Origin: Sphingobium sp. EM0848 | Lineage (GTDB): Bacteria > Pseudomonadota > Alphaproteobacteria > Sphingomonadales > Sphingomonadaceae | Assembly (NCBI RefSeq): GCF_013375555.1 | Contig: NZ_JABXWB010000001.1 | Span: 434,001 to 498,000, forward strand | Direction of reading: 5' to 3' | DNA length: 64,000 nt | Part shown: positions 52,208 to 60,692 of the stretch, piece by piece | How the letters are laid out: the number at the start of each line of letters is the position of its first letter | Numbering within the stretch: position 1 is the stretch's first letter | Notes under the pieces: generated by a model | What the model was told of the DNA's origin: nothing | What the model saw: only the letters and a program-made list of their open reading frames with translations | The model's database searches: none | Made by a program: the position numbers and the translations under genes

Positions 52208-52328
52208 GCATAGGAAACGAAAAGGGGTAAGTCAAGCGCCGCCAACCGTTGGCCGCATTTGCGGGAACGCGGGCGCGGACGGGCCGTTTAATCCCTGCCT
52301 TCCCCAAGGAGGTGAATAGGAGAGTCAG

Positions 52329-52487
52329 ATGGCCAACCAGAAGAGTCAGGACAAGAATCAGCGCCGCGATCAGCAGGGGGGCGACCGCTCGGGCCAGGGT
52401 GGACGGCAGCAGCAGCAGGAGAACCGGCAGGGCCAGATGGGCAATGAACGGCGTCAGGACAAGGCACCTGACAAGCAACAGCGCTGA
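52329..52487 (+). CDS. 52-residue Gln/Arg/Gly-rich disordered protein
   Basis: A tiny, highly hydrophilic protein (begins MANQKSQDKNQRRDQQGGDR, ends DKAPDKQQR) with no hydrophobic residue apart from two Met, one Pro and two Ala, hence intrinsically disordered and basic. Translation signals are exceptional: AAGGAGGTGA (52306-52315), the full complement of the 16S tail, and a second AGGAGA (52318-52323) 5 nt before the ATG. It recalls small stress-induced hydrophilic proteins but I cannot name a family. It lies between lexA and moeA on the opposite strand, and a hairpin follows. Confidence 0.7.
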   Translation: MANQKSQDKNQRRDQQGGDRSGQGGRQQQQENRQGQMGNERRQDKAPDKQQR

Positions 52488-52550
52488 AGGGTTGGCTGTC
52501 ATTCAGAAGATGATCTGAATGCCGGCGAATTTGCATCAGGACTGCACTGG

Positions 52551-52578
52551 AAGGGGTCGCGTCGCGGCCCCTTTCCTT
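52551..52578 (+). terminator. hairpin between the 52-aa gene and moeA
   Basis: A 9-bp stem (52551-52559 with 52565-52573, one T.G pair) and 5-nt loop, then TCCTTAT. It can end the 52-aa gene transcript; the minus-strand side has no T run. Confidence 0.5.
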
Positions 52579-53758
52579 ATGAAAGTGGCAGGACCGTGAC
52601 GGGATCGCCGGCAGCGGCTGGAGGCGATCCGGCGGGGCGCAGGATCAGGCAGTCGGCCATTGCCATGGCAGCGGTCGCCGCGCTGTCCTGCGAGGTGACG
52701 GAGACGATGCCTGCCTCGCTGCGATAGGCGCGCAGATAGTCGTCGCGCTCTCCGGTCGCGGGAAGGGGCGCGGCCAGGGTCGCGGGTGCGGTCCGGGGCA
52801 GGGGCGATGCCGAACCCATGAGATGACGCACCAGCGGCAGCAGGAACAGAGTCGCCGTGACGAAGGCCGACACCGGATTGCCGGGCAGGCCAAGGAAGAT
52901 GGCGGAACCCAATGTGCCAGCCATCAGCGGTTTGCCGGGCCGCATCTTGATCTTCCAGAAATCCAGCGAGCCGCCCGCACTGGCGAAGGCGGGGCGAACG
53001 ATATCGTGATCCCCGACCGACGCGCCGCCGGTCGAGACGATGATATCGGCTTGTGCGGCGCGGCTGAAGGCGTCGACCATGTTCTCGAGATCGTCGCGCA
53101 CAATGCCAAGGTCGATGATCTCGCAAGGCAGGCTGCCGAGCAGCGCAGCCAGCATGGGCGCGTTGGAGGCGGGCAGCTCGCCGGGCTGGACCAGTGCGCC
53201 GGGGGGCACCAGTTCGTTGCCTGTCGAAAGCAGCGCAATGCGGGCCGGTCGGGCAACCGGCAGGGCGCCATGGCCGCCCAGCACGGCCAGGGCGATCTGG
53301 GCGGGTCCCAGCGTGGCGCCTGAGGGCAGGAGACGGTCGCCTGCACGGAAATCGGACGCGGCGGAGCGGACATTCCGGCCATATGCCAGCGGTCCGTCCG
53401 TGGCGCGAAGGACGTCGCCTTCCCGCGTTGCGTCCTCCTGGATCAATATGCTGTCCGCGCCCTGCGGCAGCGGTGCACCTGTGAAGATGCGGCATGCCTG
53501 ACCGGGGGCGAGGGGCGGTGGCAAGGGGCCGCCCGCTGCGCTTTCGCCCGTCACATGCCATGGGCCGGGCCATTCGGCGGCGCGGATGGCGTAGCCGTCC
53601 ATGGCGGAGAGATCGGCCCATGGCTGGTCGCGCAGCGCCGGAATGTCGCGGGTGAGCCAGCGTCCGGCGCAGGCGGGAATCGGGATATCCTCGGTCGGCA
53701 GGGTCGTGCCCAGCGCCATCAGGCGGCGTTGCGCCTCTGCGACAGGAAGCAGGTTCAT
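52577..53758 (-). CDS. moeA: molybdopterin molybdotransferase
   Basis: A 393-residue MoeA that inserts molybdate into adenylated molybdopterin. Motifs: [13 protein letters not shown] (about residues 48-60), [49 protein letters not shown] (MPT site) and [28 protein letters not shown]. The start overlaps the moaC stop as ATGA. Order on the minus strand is trpD-trpC-moaC-moeA, a known alphaproteobacterial arrangement that leads up to lexA. Confidence 0.95.
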   Translation of the reverse strand: MNLLPVAEAQRRLMALGTTLPTEDIPIPACAGRWLTRDIPALRDQPWADLSAMDGYAIRAAEWPGPWHVTGESAAGGPLPPPLAPGQACRIFTGAPLPQGADSILIQEDATREGDVLRATDGPLAYGRNVRSAASDFRAGDRLLPSGATLGPAQIALAVLGGHGALPVARPARIALLSTGNELVPPGALVQPGELPASNAPMLAALLGSLPCEIIDLGIVRDDLENMVDAFSRAAQADIIVSTGGASVGDHDIVRPAFASAGGSLDFWKIKMRPGKPLMAGTLGSAIFLGLPGNPVSAFVTATLFLLPLVRHLMGSASPLPRTAPATLAAPLPATGERDDYLRAYRSEAGIVSVTSQDSAATAAMAMADCLILRPAGSPPAAAGDPVTVLPLS

Positions 53759-54240
53759 GCCGTGCGTCCGCCTCCGGCCGTCCAGTTGCCGGACTTGCCG
53801 CCCTTCTTGGCGAGCAGACGGACCTCGCCGATGACCATGGTCTTGTCCAGCGCCTTGGCCATGTCATAGACGGTGAGCAGCGCGACCGTCGCGGCGGTGA
53901 GCGCCTCCATCTCCACCCCGGTCTGGCCCGCTGTTCGGGCCGTGGCGGTGACGGTGACGCCTGCCGAACCGAGGCCGAAATCGATCGTCACGCTGCTGAG
54001 CGCGATCGGGTGGCAGAGCGGGATCAGTTCGGCGGTGCGCTTGGCCGCCATGATCCCGGCGACGCGGGCGACGGCAAGGACGTCGCCCTTCTTCACCAAT
54101 CCCTGAGCGATCGCGGCGGCGGCGTCCTCGCTCATGGCGATGTGGCCGGTGGCGACGGCTTCGCGTGCGGTCACCGCCTTGGCCGAGACATCGACCATGC
54201 GCGCCGCGCCATCCTCGTCCAGATGGGTGAGCCCGTTCAT
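53755..54240 (-). CDS. moaC: cyclic pyranopterin monophosphate synthase
   Basis: A 161-residue enzyme that closes the pterin ring in the first molybdenum-cofactor step together with Moa[25 protein letters not shown] (about residues 60-83), [42 protein letters not shown] contain the conserved Asp and Lys of the active site. ATGA overlaps join it to both trpC and moeA. Confidence 0.97.
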   Translation of the reverse strand: MNGLTHLDEDGAARMVDVSAKAVTAREAVATGHIAMSEDAAAAIAQGLVKKGDVLAVARVAGIMAAKRTAELIPLCHPIALSSVTIDFGLGSAGVTVTATARTAGQTGVEMEALTAATVALLTVYDMAKALDKTMVIGEVRLLAKKGGKSGNWTAGGGRTA

Positions 54241-55028
54241 TCGCCCGTCAGCAGATTGTGGGTCGCGGTTTCGACATCGGCCTGCCGCATCAGCGTTTCG
54301 CCGACCAGGAAGCAGCGCACCCCATGTTCCGACATGGCGAGCAGATCCGCGTGGCTGCCGATGCCGCTTTCCGCGACGAAGGTGCAGCCTGCGGGCGCTT
54401 GCCCCACCAGTTCATAGGTGCGGGCGAAATCGACGGTGAAGTCGCGCAGGTCGCGGTTGTTGACGCCGATCAGGCGCGAGCGCAGCTTCATCGCGCGCTC
54501 CAGTTCCTGCGCGTCATGCACTTCGATCAGGGCGTCCATGCCAAGGCCGAGGGCGGCATCCTCGATCTCCGCCATCTGATTGTCGTCCAGCGCTGCGGCG
54601 ATGATCAGGATCGCGTCGGCGCCCAGTGAGCGGCTTTCCAGCACCTGCCAGGGATCGACCATGAAATCCTTGCGCAGCACCGGCAGGGCGCAGGCCGAAC
54701 GGGCGGCCATCAGATAATCGTCATGGCCCTGGAAATAAGGCACGTCGGTCAGCACCGAAAGGCAGGCCGCGCCGCCCGCCGAATAGGCCTGGGCATGGGC
54801 GGGCGGATCGAAATCGGGGCGGATGAGCCCCTTGGAGGGGCTGGCCTTCTTGATCTCCGCGATCAGGCCGAAGCCGGAACGGGCGGCATCGTCCAGCGCC
54901 TTGCGGAAGCCGCGCGGGGGCGTCTGCTCGGCGGCGCGGGCGTGAAGTGTCGAGACGGTGATCGCGGCCTTGCGGCGGGCGACTTCCTCCCGCTTCACAT
55001 CGCAGATTTCGATCAGCTTGTTGGTCAT
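54237..55028 (-). CDS. trpC: indole-3-glycerol-phosphate synthase
   Basis: A 263-residue TIM-barrel enzyme of tryptophan synthesis. Signature [21 protein letters not shown] (about residues 55-75), [52 protein letters not shown] and FVAESGI. The ATG at 55028 overlaps the trpD stop; the frame extends six codons up into trpD. No phosphoribosylanthranilate isomerase is fused to it. Confidence 0.97.
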   Translation of the reverse strand: MTNKLIEICDVKREEVARRKAAITVSTLHARAAEQTPPRGFRKALDDAARSGFGLIAEIKKASPSKGLIRPDFDPPAHAQAYSAGGAACLSVLTDVPYFQGHDDYLMAARSACALPVLRKDFMVDPWQVLESRSLGADAILIIAAALDDNQMAEIEDAALGLGMDALIEVHDAQELERAMKLRSRLIGVNNRDLRDFTVDFARTYELVGQAPAGCTFVAESGIGSHADLLAMSEHGVRCFLVGETLMRQADVETATHNLLTGE

Positions 55029-56017
55029 GAATAGGCAATCCAGCAATTGAGGAGCGCGTTGGCAAGGCCGCGATCGATGGTTTCGGCAGCCTCTTCAACG
55101 CCTTCGCGAAAATCGGATACGGCATCCGCGACGACAAGGGCCGCAGCCGCGTTCAGCAGCACCGCGTCCCGATATGGCCCCGTTTCACCCTGCAGCAGGG
55201 CGCGGAGGGCAGCGGCATTATGGGCCGGGTCGCCGCCCCTGATGGCTTCGACCGGATGGGTGGAGAGGCCGAGTTCAGCGGCCGTCAGACGGCGCATGGC
55301 GACCAGGCTGTTGCCCTTCACCTCCGCAAGGTCGTTGCCGCCGGCGAGCGAGAGTTCATCAAGGCCTTCGTCGCCGGAGATGATCATGGCGTGGTCGACG
55401 CCCAGTTCCGCCAGCGCTTCGGCATAGATGGGGACATAGGCGGGACGGGCGATGCCGACCAGCTGGCGGCGAACCCTGGCCGGATTGGCGAGCGGCCCCA
55501 TCAGGTTGAAGATGGTGCGTTCACCGATCGCCTTGCGGATCGGGCCGAGTCGTTTCAGCGCGGGGTGATAGTTCTGCGCGAAGAGGAAGCAGATGCCGAG
55601 ATCGGCCAGCGTCGCTTCCGCGGTTCGCGCCGCGCGGTCGAGGTCGAGGCCCAGCGCTTCCAGCGTATCGGCGGCACCCGCCTTCGAGGAGGCGGCGCGG
55701 TTGCCATGCTTGGCGACGGGAACGCCCGCGGCGGCGACGACCAGCGACACGGCGGTGGACACGTTCAGCGTATGGTGGCCATCGCCGCCCGTGCCGCAGA
55801 CGTCTATGGCGCCTTCCGGCGCGCCGACCGGGATCATGCGCGCCCGCATCGCACGCGCCGCGGCGGCGATTTCCGTGGCCGTTTCGCCGCGCCGGGCCAT
55901 GGTGACGAGAAAGGCGGCGATTTCCGCTTCAGGAAGATCGGCATCGAACAGCAGGTCGAAAGCCTCTGCGGCAGCGGCTGTGCTTAGCGGCGTGGCGGGG
56001 TCGGGCAAGCGGGTCAT
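55025..56017 (-). CDS. trpD: anthranilate phosphoribosyltransferase
   Basis: A 330-residue enzyme that joins anthranilate and [58 protein letters not shown] is the PRPP/anthranilate site. I prefer the ATG at 56017 (TAAGG upstream); an ATG six codons earlier at 56035 is possible. Normally trpG lies immediately upstream; here the ClC gene on the other strand intervenes. Confidence 0.96.
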   Translation of the reverse strand: MTRLPDPATPLSTAAAAEAFDLLFDADLPEAEIAAFLVTMARRGETATEIAAAARAMRARMIPVGAPEGAIDVCGTGGDGHHTLNVSTAVSLVVAAAGVPVAKHGNRAASSKAGAADTLEALGLDLDRAARTAEATLADLGICFLFAQNYHPALKRLGPIRKAIGERTIFNLMGPLANPARVRRQLVGIARPAYVPIYAEALAELGVDHAMIISGDEGLDELSLAGGNDLAEVKGNSLVAMRRLTAAELGLSTHPVEAIRGGDPAHNAAALRALLQGETGPYRDAVLLNAAAALVVADAVSDFREGVEEAAETIDRGLANALLNCWIAYS

Positions 56018-56152
56018 CGCGCTTGCCTTAATCATGCCGGGGGGGATGAGTCGAGATCGGGATGCCGGAAAGTCGAATTATGGCGATTCTCCCTCGCGCA
56101 AACGGGTGGGGCCTGTTGAACGCACCCCCTTGACGACGGCGGCAAAGGGGCG

Positions 56153-57919
56153 TTGTCGGGTGGGATGCGCCGTGGGTGGAAATCGCTGTTCTGGTCGTTC
56201 GCCATCCGGCAGCGCCGCCGCCTACGGGAAAGCGAGGCGGCGTTCATCCTGTTGGCGGTGCTGGCTGGCCTCGCCGCGGGGTTGATGACCAATGTGCAGC
56301 AATTTCTGGCGCATGGATTGCAGCAACTCTTCTACGGCGTCACGGCTAACCGACTGAGCGCGCTGGGCGCCATCCATCATCCCTGGCGATTGTTGGCGCT
56401 GCCGGCCGGCGGGGTCGTGCTGATGCTGTTCGCGCTGCTGCTGAAGGGACGCAAGCGCGCACCGATCGACGTGGTGGAGGCCAATGCGCTGCATGGCGGA
56501 CGGATTCCGGCGAGCGACAATCTTGTTATTGCGGCGCAGACCGTCATTTCCAACGGCATGGGCGCCTCGGTCGGGCTGGAGGCGGCCTATGCGCAGATGG
56601 GCGGCGGCTTCGCTTCGCTAATGGGGCAATGGCTGAGGCTGCGGCGCAATGATTTGCGGACGCTGGTGGGGGCGGGCGCGGGGGCTGCGGTGGGCGCGGC
56701 CTTCGGTGCGCCGCTGACCGGCGCTTTCTATGCTTTCGAGATCGTGATCGGCCATTATACGCCCTCGGCCATTGCGCCGGTGGTTGCGGCGGCGCTGGCC
56801 GGCGTGTTCGTGACGCGGACGCTGGGCGTGGAGCCGTGGCTGATCGCGACCACGGCGGACCGGGTGGTGACGACGGGCGATTATCTGCTCTTTGCGCTGC
56901 TGGGGCTGCTGTGCGCCTTTCTGGGCATGTTCGTCATGCGGCTGGTGACATTTGCGGAAATTCGCGTTCAGGGCTGGACGCGGCTGGGGCGGTGGAAGCC
57001 GCTGATCGGCGGGCTGTTGCTGATGCCGCTGGCGCTGGCGTCGCCGCAGACCCTTTCGGCGGGGCACGGGGCGCTGCACCTCAACCTTGTCCTGCAACCG
57101 GCCTTTACCGTGCTCCTGCTGGTGCTTGGCCTGAAGATCGCCGCGTCAGTGATTTCGTTGAGCTTCGGTTTCAGGGGCGGCCTGTTCTTTGCCTCCCTGT
57201 TTCTGGGATCGTTGGCCGGGCAGATTTTTGCGGGCGCGATCAATGCGGCGGGCATGGGGATATGGGTCGATCCCAATGATGCGGCGCTGGTCGGCATGGC
57301 GGCGCTCAGCGTATCGATCGTCGGCGGGCCGATGACGCTGGCGCTGCTGATGCTGGAAACGACGCATGACTTCGCGCTGATGGGGGTGGTGCTGACGGCA
57401 TCGTTGCTGTCGAGCGCGGTGACGCGGGAGATGTTCGGCTATTCCTTCTCCACCTGGCGGCTGCATCTGCGGGGATCGAGCATACGCAGCCCGCGCGATA
57501 TCGGATGGGTGATGAACCTGACCGCCGCGCGGATGATGCGGCGCGACTGGGTGTCGGTGCGCGACGATTGCACCGTGGCTGAGTTCCGCATCCGCGTGCC
57601 GTTGGGATCGGCGAGCAAGGCGGTGATGATCGATGCGGCGGGGCGCTATGGCGGGATCGTGCCGACGGCGGCGGCCTATGCGCCGGAACTGGAGGGGGAT
57701 GCGCCGGTCGCGCGGCTGGCGGTGCTGGGCGATACGTGGCTGGAGCCGGGGGCGGACATCCGCGCGATCCTGCCGCTGTTCGACCGGGAGGGCGCGGACG
57801 AACTGGCGGTGGTGGACGCCAGCGGGATGGTGTTGGGTGTCCTGACCGAGAAACATGCCCGGCGCCGTTATTTCGAGGAGGTCGAATCCTCCCAGCGTGA
57901 ACTGTTTGGGGAAAGCTAG
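56153..57919 (+). CDS. ClC-family chloride channel/transporter with C-terminal CBS pair
   Basis: A 588-residue membrane protein of about 10-12 helices followed by a cytoplasmic region (from about residue 455) that looks like two CBS domains ([19 protein letters not shown] and [27 protein letters not shown]). The filter motif reads [15 protein letters not shown]: the gating Glu is kept, but the usual GREGP proline is Ala. Later [14 protein letters not shown] corresponds to the GxFxP loop, also altered. It starts with TTG at 56153 after AAAGGGG, or the ATG at 56165. It is inserted against the trp genes and overlaps trpG by 4 nt. Confidence 0.85.
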   Translation: MSGGMRRGWKSLFWSFAIRQRRRLRESEAAFILLAVLAGLAAGLMTNVQQFLAHGLQQLFYGVTANRLSALGAIHHPWRLLALPAGGVVLMLFALLLKGRKRAPIDVVEANALHGGRIPASDNLVIAAQTVISNGMGASVGLEAAYAQMGGGFASLMGQWLRLRRNDLRTLVGAGAGAAVGAAFGAPLTGAFYAFEIVIGHYTPSAIAPVVAAALAGVFVTRTLGVEPWLIATTADRVVTTGDYLLFALLGLLCAFLGMFVMRLVTFAEIRVQGWTRLGRWKPLIGGLLLMPLALASPQTLSAGHGALHLNLVLQPAFTVLLLVLGLKIAASVISLSFGFRGGLFFASLFLGSLAGQIFAGAINAAGMGIWVDPNDAALVGMAALSVSIVGGPMTLALLMLETTHDFALMGVVLTASLLSSAVTREMFGYSFSTWRLHLRGSSIRSPRDIGWVMNLTAARMMRRDWVSVRDDCTVAEFRIRVPLGSASKAVMIDAAGRYGGIVPTAAAYAPELEGDAPVARLAVLGDTWLEPGADIRAILPLFDREGADELAVVDASGMVLGVLTEKHARRRYFEEVESSQRELFGES

Positions 57920-58506
57920 GCCGGCTCGCGCTCTTTCACCGGGATGCCGGCGATCCTCAGGAAATTCGCCAGCATGTCATGGCCATGTTCGGTGGCGATG
58001 CTTTCCGGGTGGAACTGGACCGAGTGGATCGGCAGGTCGCGGTGGCGGAAACCCATGACCGATCCGTCCTCGCTGGCGGCGTTGACGATGAGGCTCTCTG
58101 GAATGTCCTCCACGATCAGCGAATGGTAGCGCGTCGCGATGAAGGGAGAGGGCAGGCCTTCGAACAGGCCGGTCCCGTCATGGCTGACCGGGGAGGTCTT
58201 GCCGTGCATCAGGCCGCCGCGCACGACTTTGCCGCCGAAATGCTGGCCGATCGACTGATGGCCCAGACACACGCCGAGCAACGGCATTTTGGCATCGGCG
58301 CAGGCGGCGACGAGGTCGAGACTGACGCCCGCTTCATTGGGGGTGCAGGGGCCTGGGGACAGTAGGAATGCGCTGGCGCCGCTGGACAGGGCCTGCCCGG
58401 CGGAAATGGCGTCGTTGCGCACCACCTCCACCTGTGCGCCCAGTTCCATGAGATAATGGACCAGATTCCAGGTGAAGCTGTCGTAATTGTCGATGACGAG
58501 GATCAT
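57916..58506 (-). CDS. trpG: anthranilate synthase, glutamine amidotransferase component
   Basis: A 196-residue class I amidotransferase that supplies ammonia to TrpE. Start [32 protein letters not shown], the catalytic Cys in [13 protein letters not shown] (about residue 80) and the His-Glu pair in [14 protein letters not shown]. In many bacteria it also serves para-aminobenzoate synthesis. trpE is not in this window, and trpD lies 1.9 kb downstream beyond the ClC gene. Confidence 0.96.
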   Translation of the reverse strand: MILVIDNYDSFTWNLVHYLMELGAQVEVVRNDAISAGQALSSGASAFLLSPGPCTPNEAGVSLDLVAACADAKMPLLGVCLGHQSIGQHFGGKVVRGGLMHGKTSPVSHDGTGLFEGLPSPFIATRYHSLIVEDIPESLIVNAASEDGSVMGFRHRDLPIHSVQFHPESIATEHGHDMLANFLRIAGIPVKEREPA

Positions 58507-58581
58507 GGCGGGAGGCTTTAGCGCGGGATGCGGGCGGGGGGAAGGGGCGAAGGGGGGACGGATGACGGTCGTCCACGATCT

Positions 58582-59358
58582 TCAGGCCGGCCAATGGAAG
58601 CCGATGCTGTCTTCGCCCGTCCGTTCTCCGTGAGGGTCGAAGCGGCGCTCGGTGATCGTGCCATGGCCCTGCGCGTCCATGGCGATGATCGTGCTGCATC
58701 GCGTGCCATAGACCGGGTTGCGGATGAAGATCGGGGAAATGGCCGCTTCGTCGGGTGCGTCGGAAGGCGCGTCCGGGACGATGCCGCCGTCCGGCATGCT
58801 TTCGGCGCGCAGGGCGTCGAACAGGTCAAGCGGGTCCTTTGCGCCCGCCACCAGCCAGTCCAGCAAGGCCGTCTTAAGCGCCAGCGTCTTGGGCCATGGC
58901 GCGTCGAGCGCGCCATTGGAAAGGCCATAAAGGCCGGGTGTCAGATGGGTACGAACGGGGGCAGGGCGATTGGTGAGGAAATGGGCGTGCAGGCCGTCGA
59001 TCCATATCAGGTTGAAGGGGTTGAAATCCTCCAATCTCGCCGTCTGGGGATCGGAATATGCGCCTTTGCCGGTCAGCAGGTCCGTCACCAGCGTGCCGCG
59101 TGATGCACGGTCGGGGGAGGGCGCGCCATAGCCGCGCAGATTCGTGACGATGGCGGCGCGGCCCCCTGCGGATTTGACGGCGTCCGACACGCCGATCCAG
59201 GTGCCGCCCGATTGCAGGTCGCGCCCTGCGAGGAGCGAGGGTTCGTCCTGCCAGCGCGCCAGCGGTGCGGTGGGGCGCGCGTGGAGTTCGTCGCGATTGC
59301 CGATCAGGATCAGTTTCCAGCGCGGATGCGCTGCCCATGCCATGGCCATGATGCACAT
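58582..59358 (-). CDS. NRDE-family (TANGO2-like) protein
   Basis: A 258-residue protein that begins MCIMAMAWAAHPRWKLILIGNRDELHARPTAPLARW: the invariant Cys2 and the NRDE motif define the family. Further blocks are GGTWIGVS, AIVTNLRG and GLYGLSN. Eukaryotic TANGO2 is linked to haem or lipid handling; bacterial roles are unsettled. It shares a divergent promoter region with the tmRNA gene and lies 75 nt upstream of trpG on the same strand. Confidence 0.85.
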   Translation of the reverse strand: MCIMAMAWAAHPRWKLILIGNRDELHARPTAPLARWQDEPSLLAGRDLQSGGTWIGVSDAVKSAGGRAAIVTNLRGYGAPSPDRASRGTLVTDLLTGKGAYSDPQTARLEDFNPFNLIWIDGLHAHFLTNRPAPVRTHLTPGLYGLSNGALDAPWPKTLALKTALLDWLVAGAKDPLDLFDALRAESMPDGGIVPDAPSDAPDEAAISPIFIRNPVYGTRCSTIIAMDAQGHGTITERRFDPHGERTGEDSIGFHWPA

Positions 59359-59395
59359 GCTTGAAATACCCTCCTTCGGTCGGCTTTATAGCGGC

Positions 59396-59424
59396 TTGAT
59401 AAACGCTTCGGCCCTCTCCATATA
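59396..59424 (+). promoter_or_regulatory. putative promoter of ssrA
   Basis: TTGATA (59396-59401), 17-nt spacer, CATATA (59419-59424); transcription would begin near 59431, just before the acceptor piece of tmRNA. Confidence 0.5.
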
Positions 59425-59430
59425 GGCCGG

Positions 59431-59735
59431 TGCCGGGTTCGCCCGGCTATGGTGATAAATCGTGTCGTGCAATAGGCGCAGCGGACCCGGGGGCGGTACC
59501 CGGCGGCTCCACCACATTCCCCGTTCTTGCGGGGTACGTGACGGGGCCGAACTAGGATCGACGTGTGTTGAAAAGCGGTGCCTTCACCCGGCCTGAGTAC
59601 GCCGTAAAAAGGTTCAAAACTCACAAGTGCCAACGATAACGAGGCTCTTGCTCTTGCTGCGTAATTGATGGCCTCACGGCCGGACATTACTCAAAAAGAA
59701 CGCGGTTGAACCCACCGGGCAACAGAAGGGAATTC
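59431..59735 (+). ncRNA. ssrA: tmRNA, circularly permuted two-piece form
   Basis: The 3' (acceptor) half comes first and ends in CGGCTCC-A-CCA (59504-59514). A 28-nt intervening segment with a small hairpin follows, then the 5' (coding) half from GGGGCCG (59543-59549), which pairs with CGGCTCC to form the acceptor stem (one G.T pair). AGGATCGACGTGTGTTGAAAAG after it is the conserved tmRNA 5' core. The tag frame runs from GCC at 59629 to TAA at 59662-59664 and encodes ANDNEALALAA, a typical alanine-ended degradation tag. tmRNA with SmpB frees stalled ribosomes. Outer ends are approximate. Gene prediction puts a false 125-codon minus-strand ORF across it. Confidence 0.93.
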
Positions 59736-60027
59736 AGCGGCCGCCGGAGGGGCCGGGCAACAGAACCCTCCGGACCTTCATCCCATTCCCCCTGTTTCAT
59801 TGCGGCGCGCGGCCGATGGATCGCGTTGCCCGTTGTCGATTCGAATCGATGTTCATGGGGCGCCTCAACATTCGATTGCAGTTTTATGACAGTAATGTGT
59901 AAAAATCATAACTATCTATTTTTAAAGGAATAAAAATCATTTTCGGGATATTCTCCTGCCCTTGTCGCCTTGTCATCAAAGTGAAATACTCATGGCTATA
60001 TTAAAAAGTTTTTTCAGGAGAGATTGA
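59736..60027. other. AT-rich intergenic region after tmRNA
   Basis: About 290 bases without a gene. An 8-bp inverted repeat (59744-59751 with 59766-59773) close to the tmRNA end may terminate it. From about 59880 the sequence becomes strikingly AT-rich, with TTTTTAAAGG and TATATTAAAAAG close to the next gene, which probably holds its promoter. Confidence 0.5.
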
Positions 60028-60411
60028 ATGAAAATGGTGGCTGCGACTTTCGGTCTGGTGCTGGCTGCGCTCGCGCCGACTGTGGCTTTCGCGGCGCCTG
60101 ACGAGATGGTCGTCGTCGGCGTGCCTGATGGTCGTCTGGCTGCCGGTGCGCTGGTATCGGGTGACTATGCCCATGCGGCACGGCGTTTGGAAGAGGTGCG
60201 CCCTGATGCCGCCAACGATCCTGCGCGGCTGATCAATCTGGGTAATGCCTATGCCGGGATGGGGAAGGTGAAGGCTGCGCATGCCGCCTATAAAGCGGCT
60301 CGTTTCGCACCGGATTCGCTGCTGGTGACGGCGGATGGGAAGGAATCCTTTTCGCGGGATATCGCGCGCCGGGCGATGGGCCGTCTGGAAACGCAATACG
60401 CCATGCGCTAA
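60028..60411 (+). CDS. exported TPR-type protein
   Basis: A 127-residue protein with a signal peptide (residues 1-22, ending AFA) and one or two tetratricopeptide-like helical pairs: GALVSGDYAHAARRLEEVRPDAANDPARLINLGNAYAGMGKVKAAHAAYKAARFAP. Probably periplasmic with a protein-binding role. AGGAGA precedes the ATG. The promoter region is unusually AT-rich for this genome, and a hairpin follows the gene. No family name recognised beyond TPR. Confidence 0.8.
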   Translation: MKMVAATFGLVLAALAPTVAFAAPDEMVVVGVPDGRLAAGALVSGDYAHAARRLEEVRPDAANDPARLINLGNAYAGMGKVKAAHAAYKAARFAPDSLLVTADGKESFSRDIARRAMGRLETQYAMR

Positions 60412-60442
60412 AGCGCGTGGCGCAAGCCCGGGGTGCAGGGAG

Positions 60443-60484
60443 AGGGGGCGTCGCCTAGCGTAGGGCGGCGCCCCTGCTGTTTTA
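60443..60484 (+). terminator. terminator of the TPR gene
   Basis: An imperfect 12-bp GC-rich stem (60443-60455 with 60664-style partner at 60464-60475, one bulge), 7-nt loop, then TGCTGTTTTAT. Confidence 0.65.
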
Positions 60485-60499
60485 TGGCAACTGCCGCCG

Positions 60500-60582
60500 T
60501 GTCATTTAAATGCAATAAAAGTCTTCAAACTGTCATTTATAAGACTCTCATTCGTCACAGAAACAAAATGATGATGTCATTT
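60500..60582 (+). promoter_or_regulatory. cluster of TGTCATTT-type repeats upstream of the lipoprotein gene
   Basis: Three exact TGTCATTT copies (60500-60507, 60531-60538, 60575-60582) and one variant TCTCATTC (60546-60553) in an AT-rich 80-nt region. CTGTCAT is the half-site of the PhoB (Pho box) operator, but here the spacing is 31, 15 and 29 nt rather than 11, so a PhoB role is only a suggestion. Confidence 0.4.
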
Positions 60583-60692
60583 GTAACGCCTAGCTGCCGC
60601 CCACGTAGGGCGACAGGGGGCGTTGTCCGTTTCAAATACCCCTTGCGCTCCGCATCACATCACAAACCGGCAGGCGCCGGAGCGGAGACGAC

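Noticed and set aside
59310..59687. 125-codon minus-strand ORF
   Set aside because: It covers the tmRNA gene on the other strand and part of the NRDE gene start; the tmRNA evidence is decisive.
60530..60560. A classical 18-bp Pho box
   Set aside because: The CTGTCAT copies are not spaced 11 nt apart, so I report only a repeat cluster.
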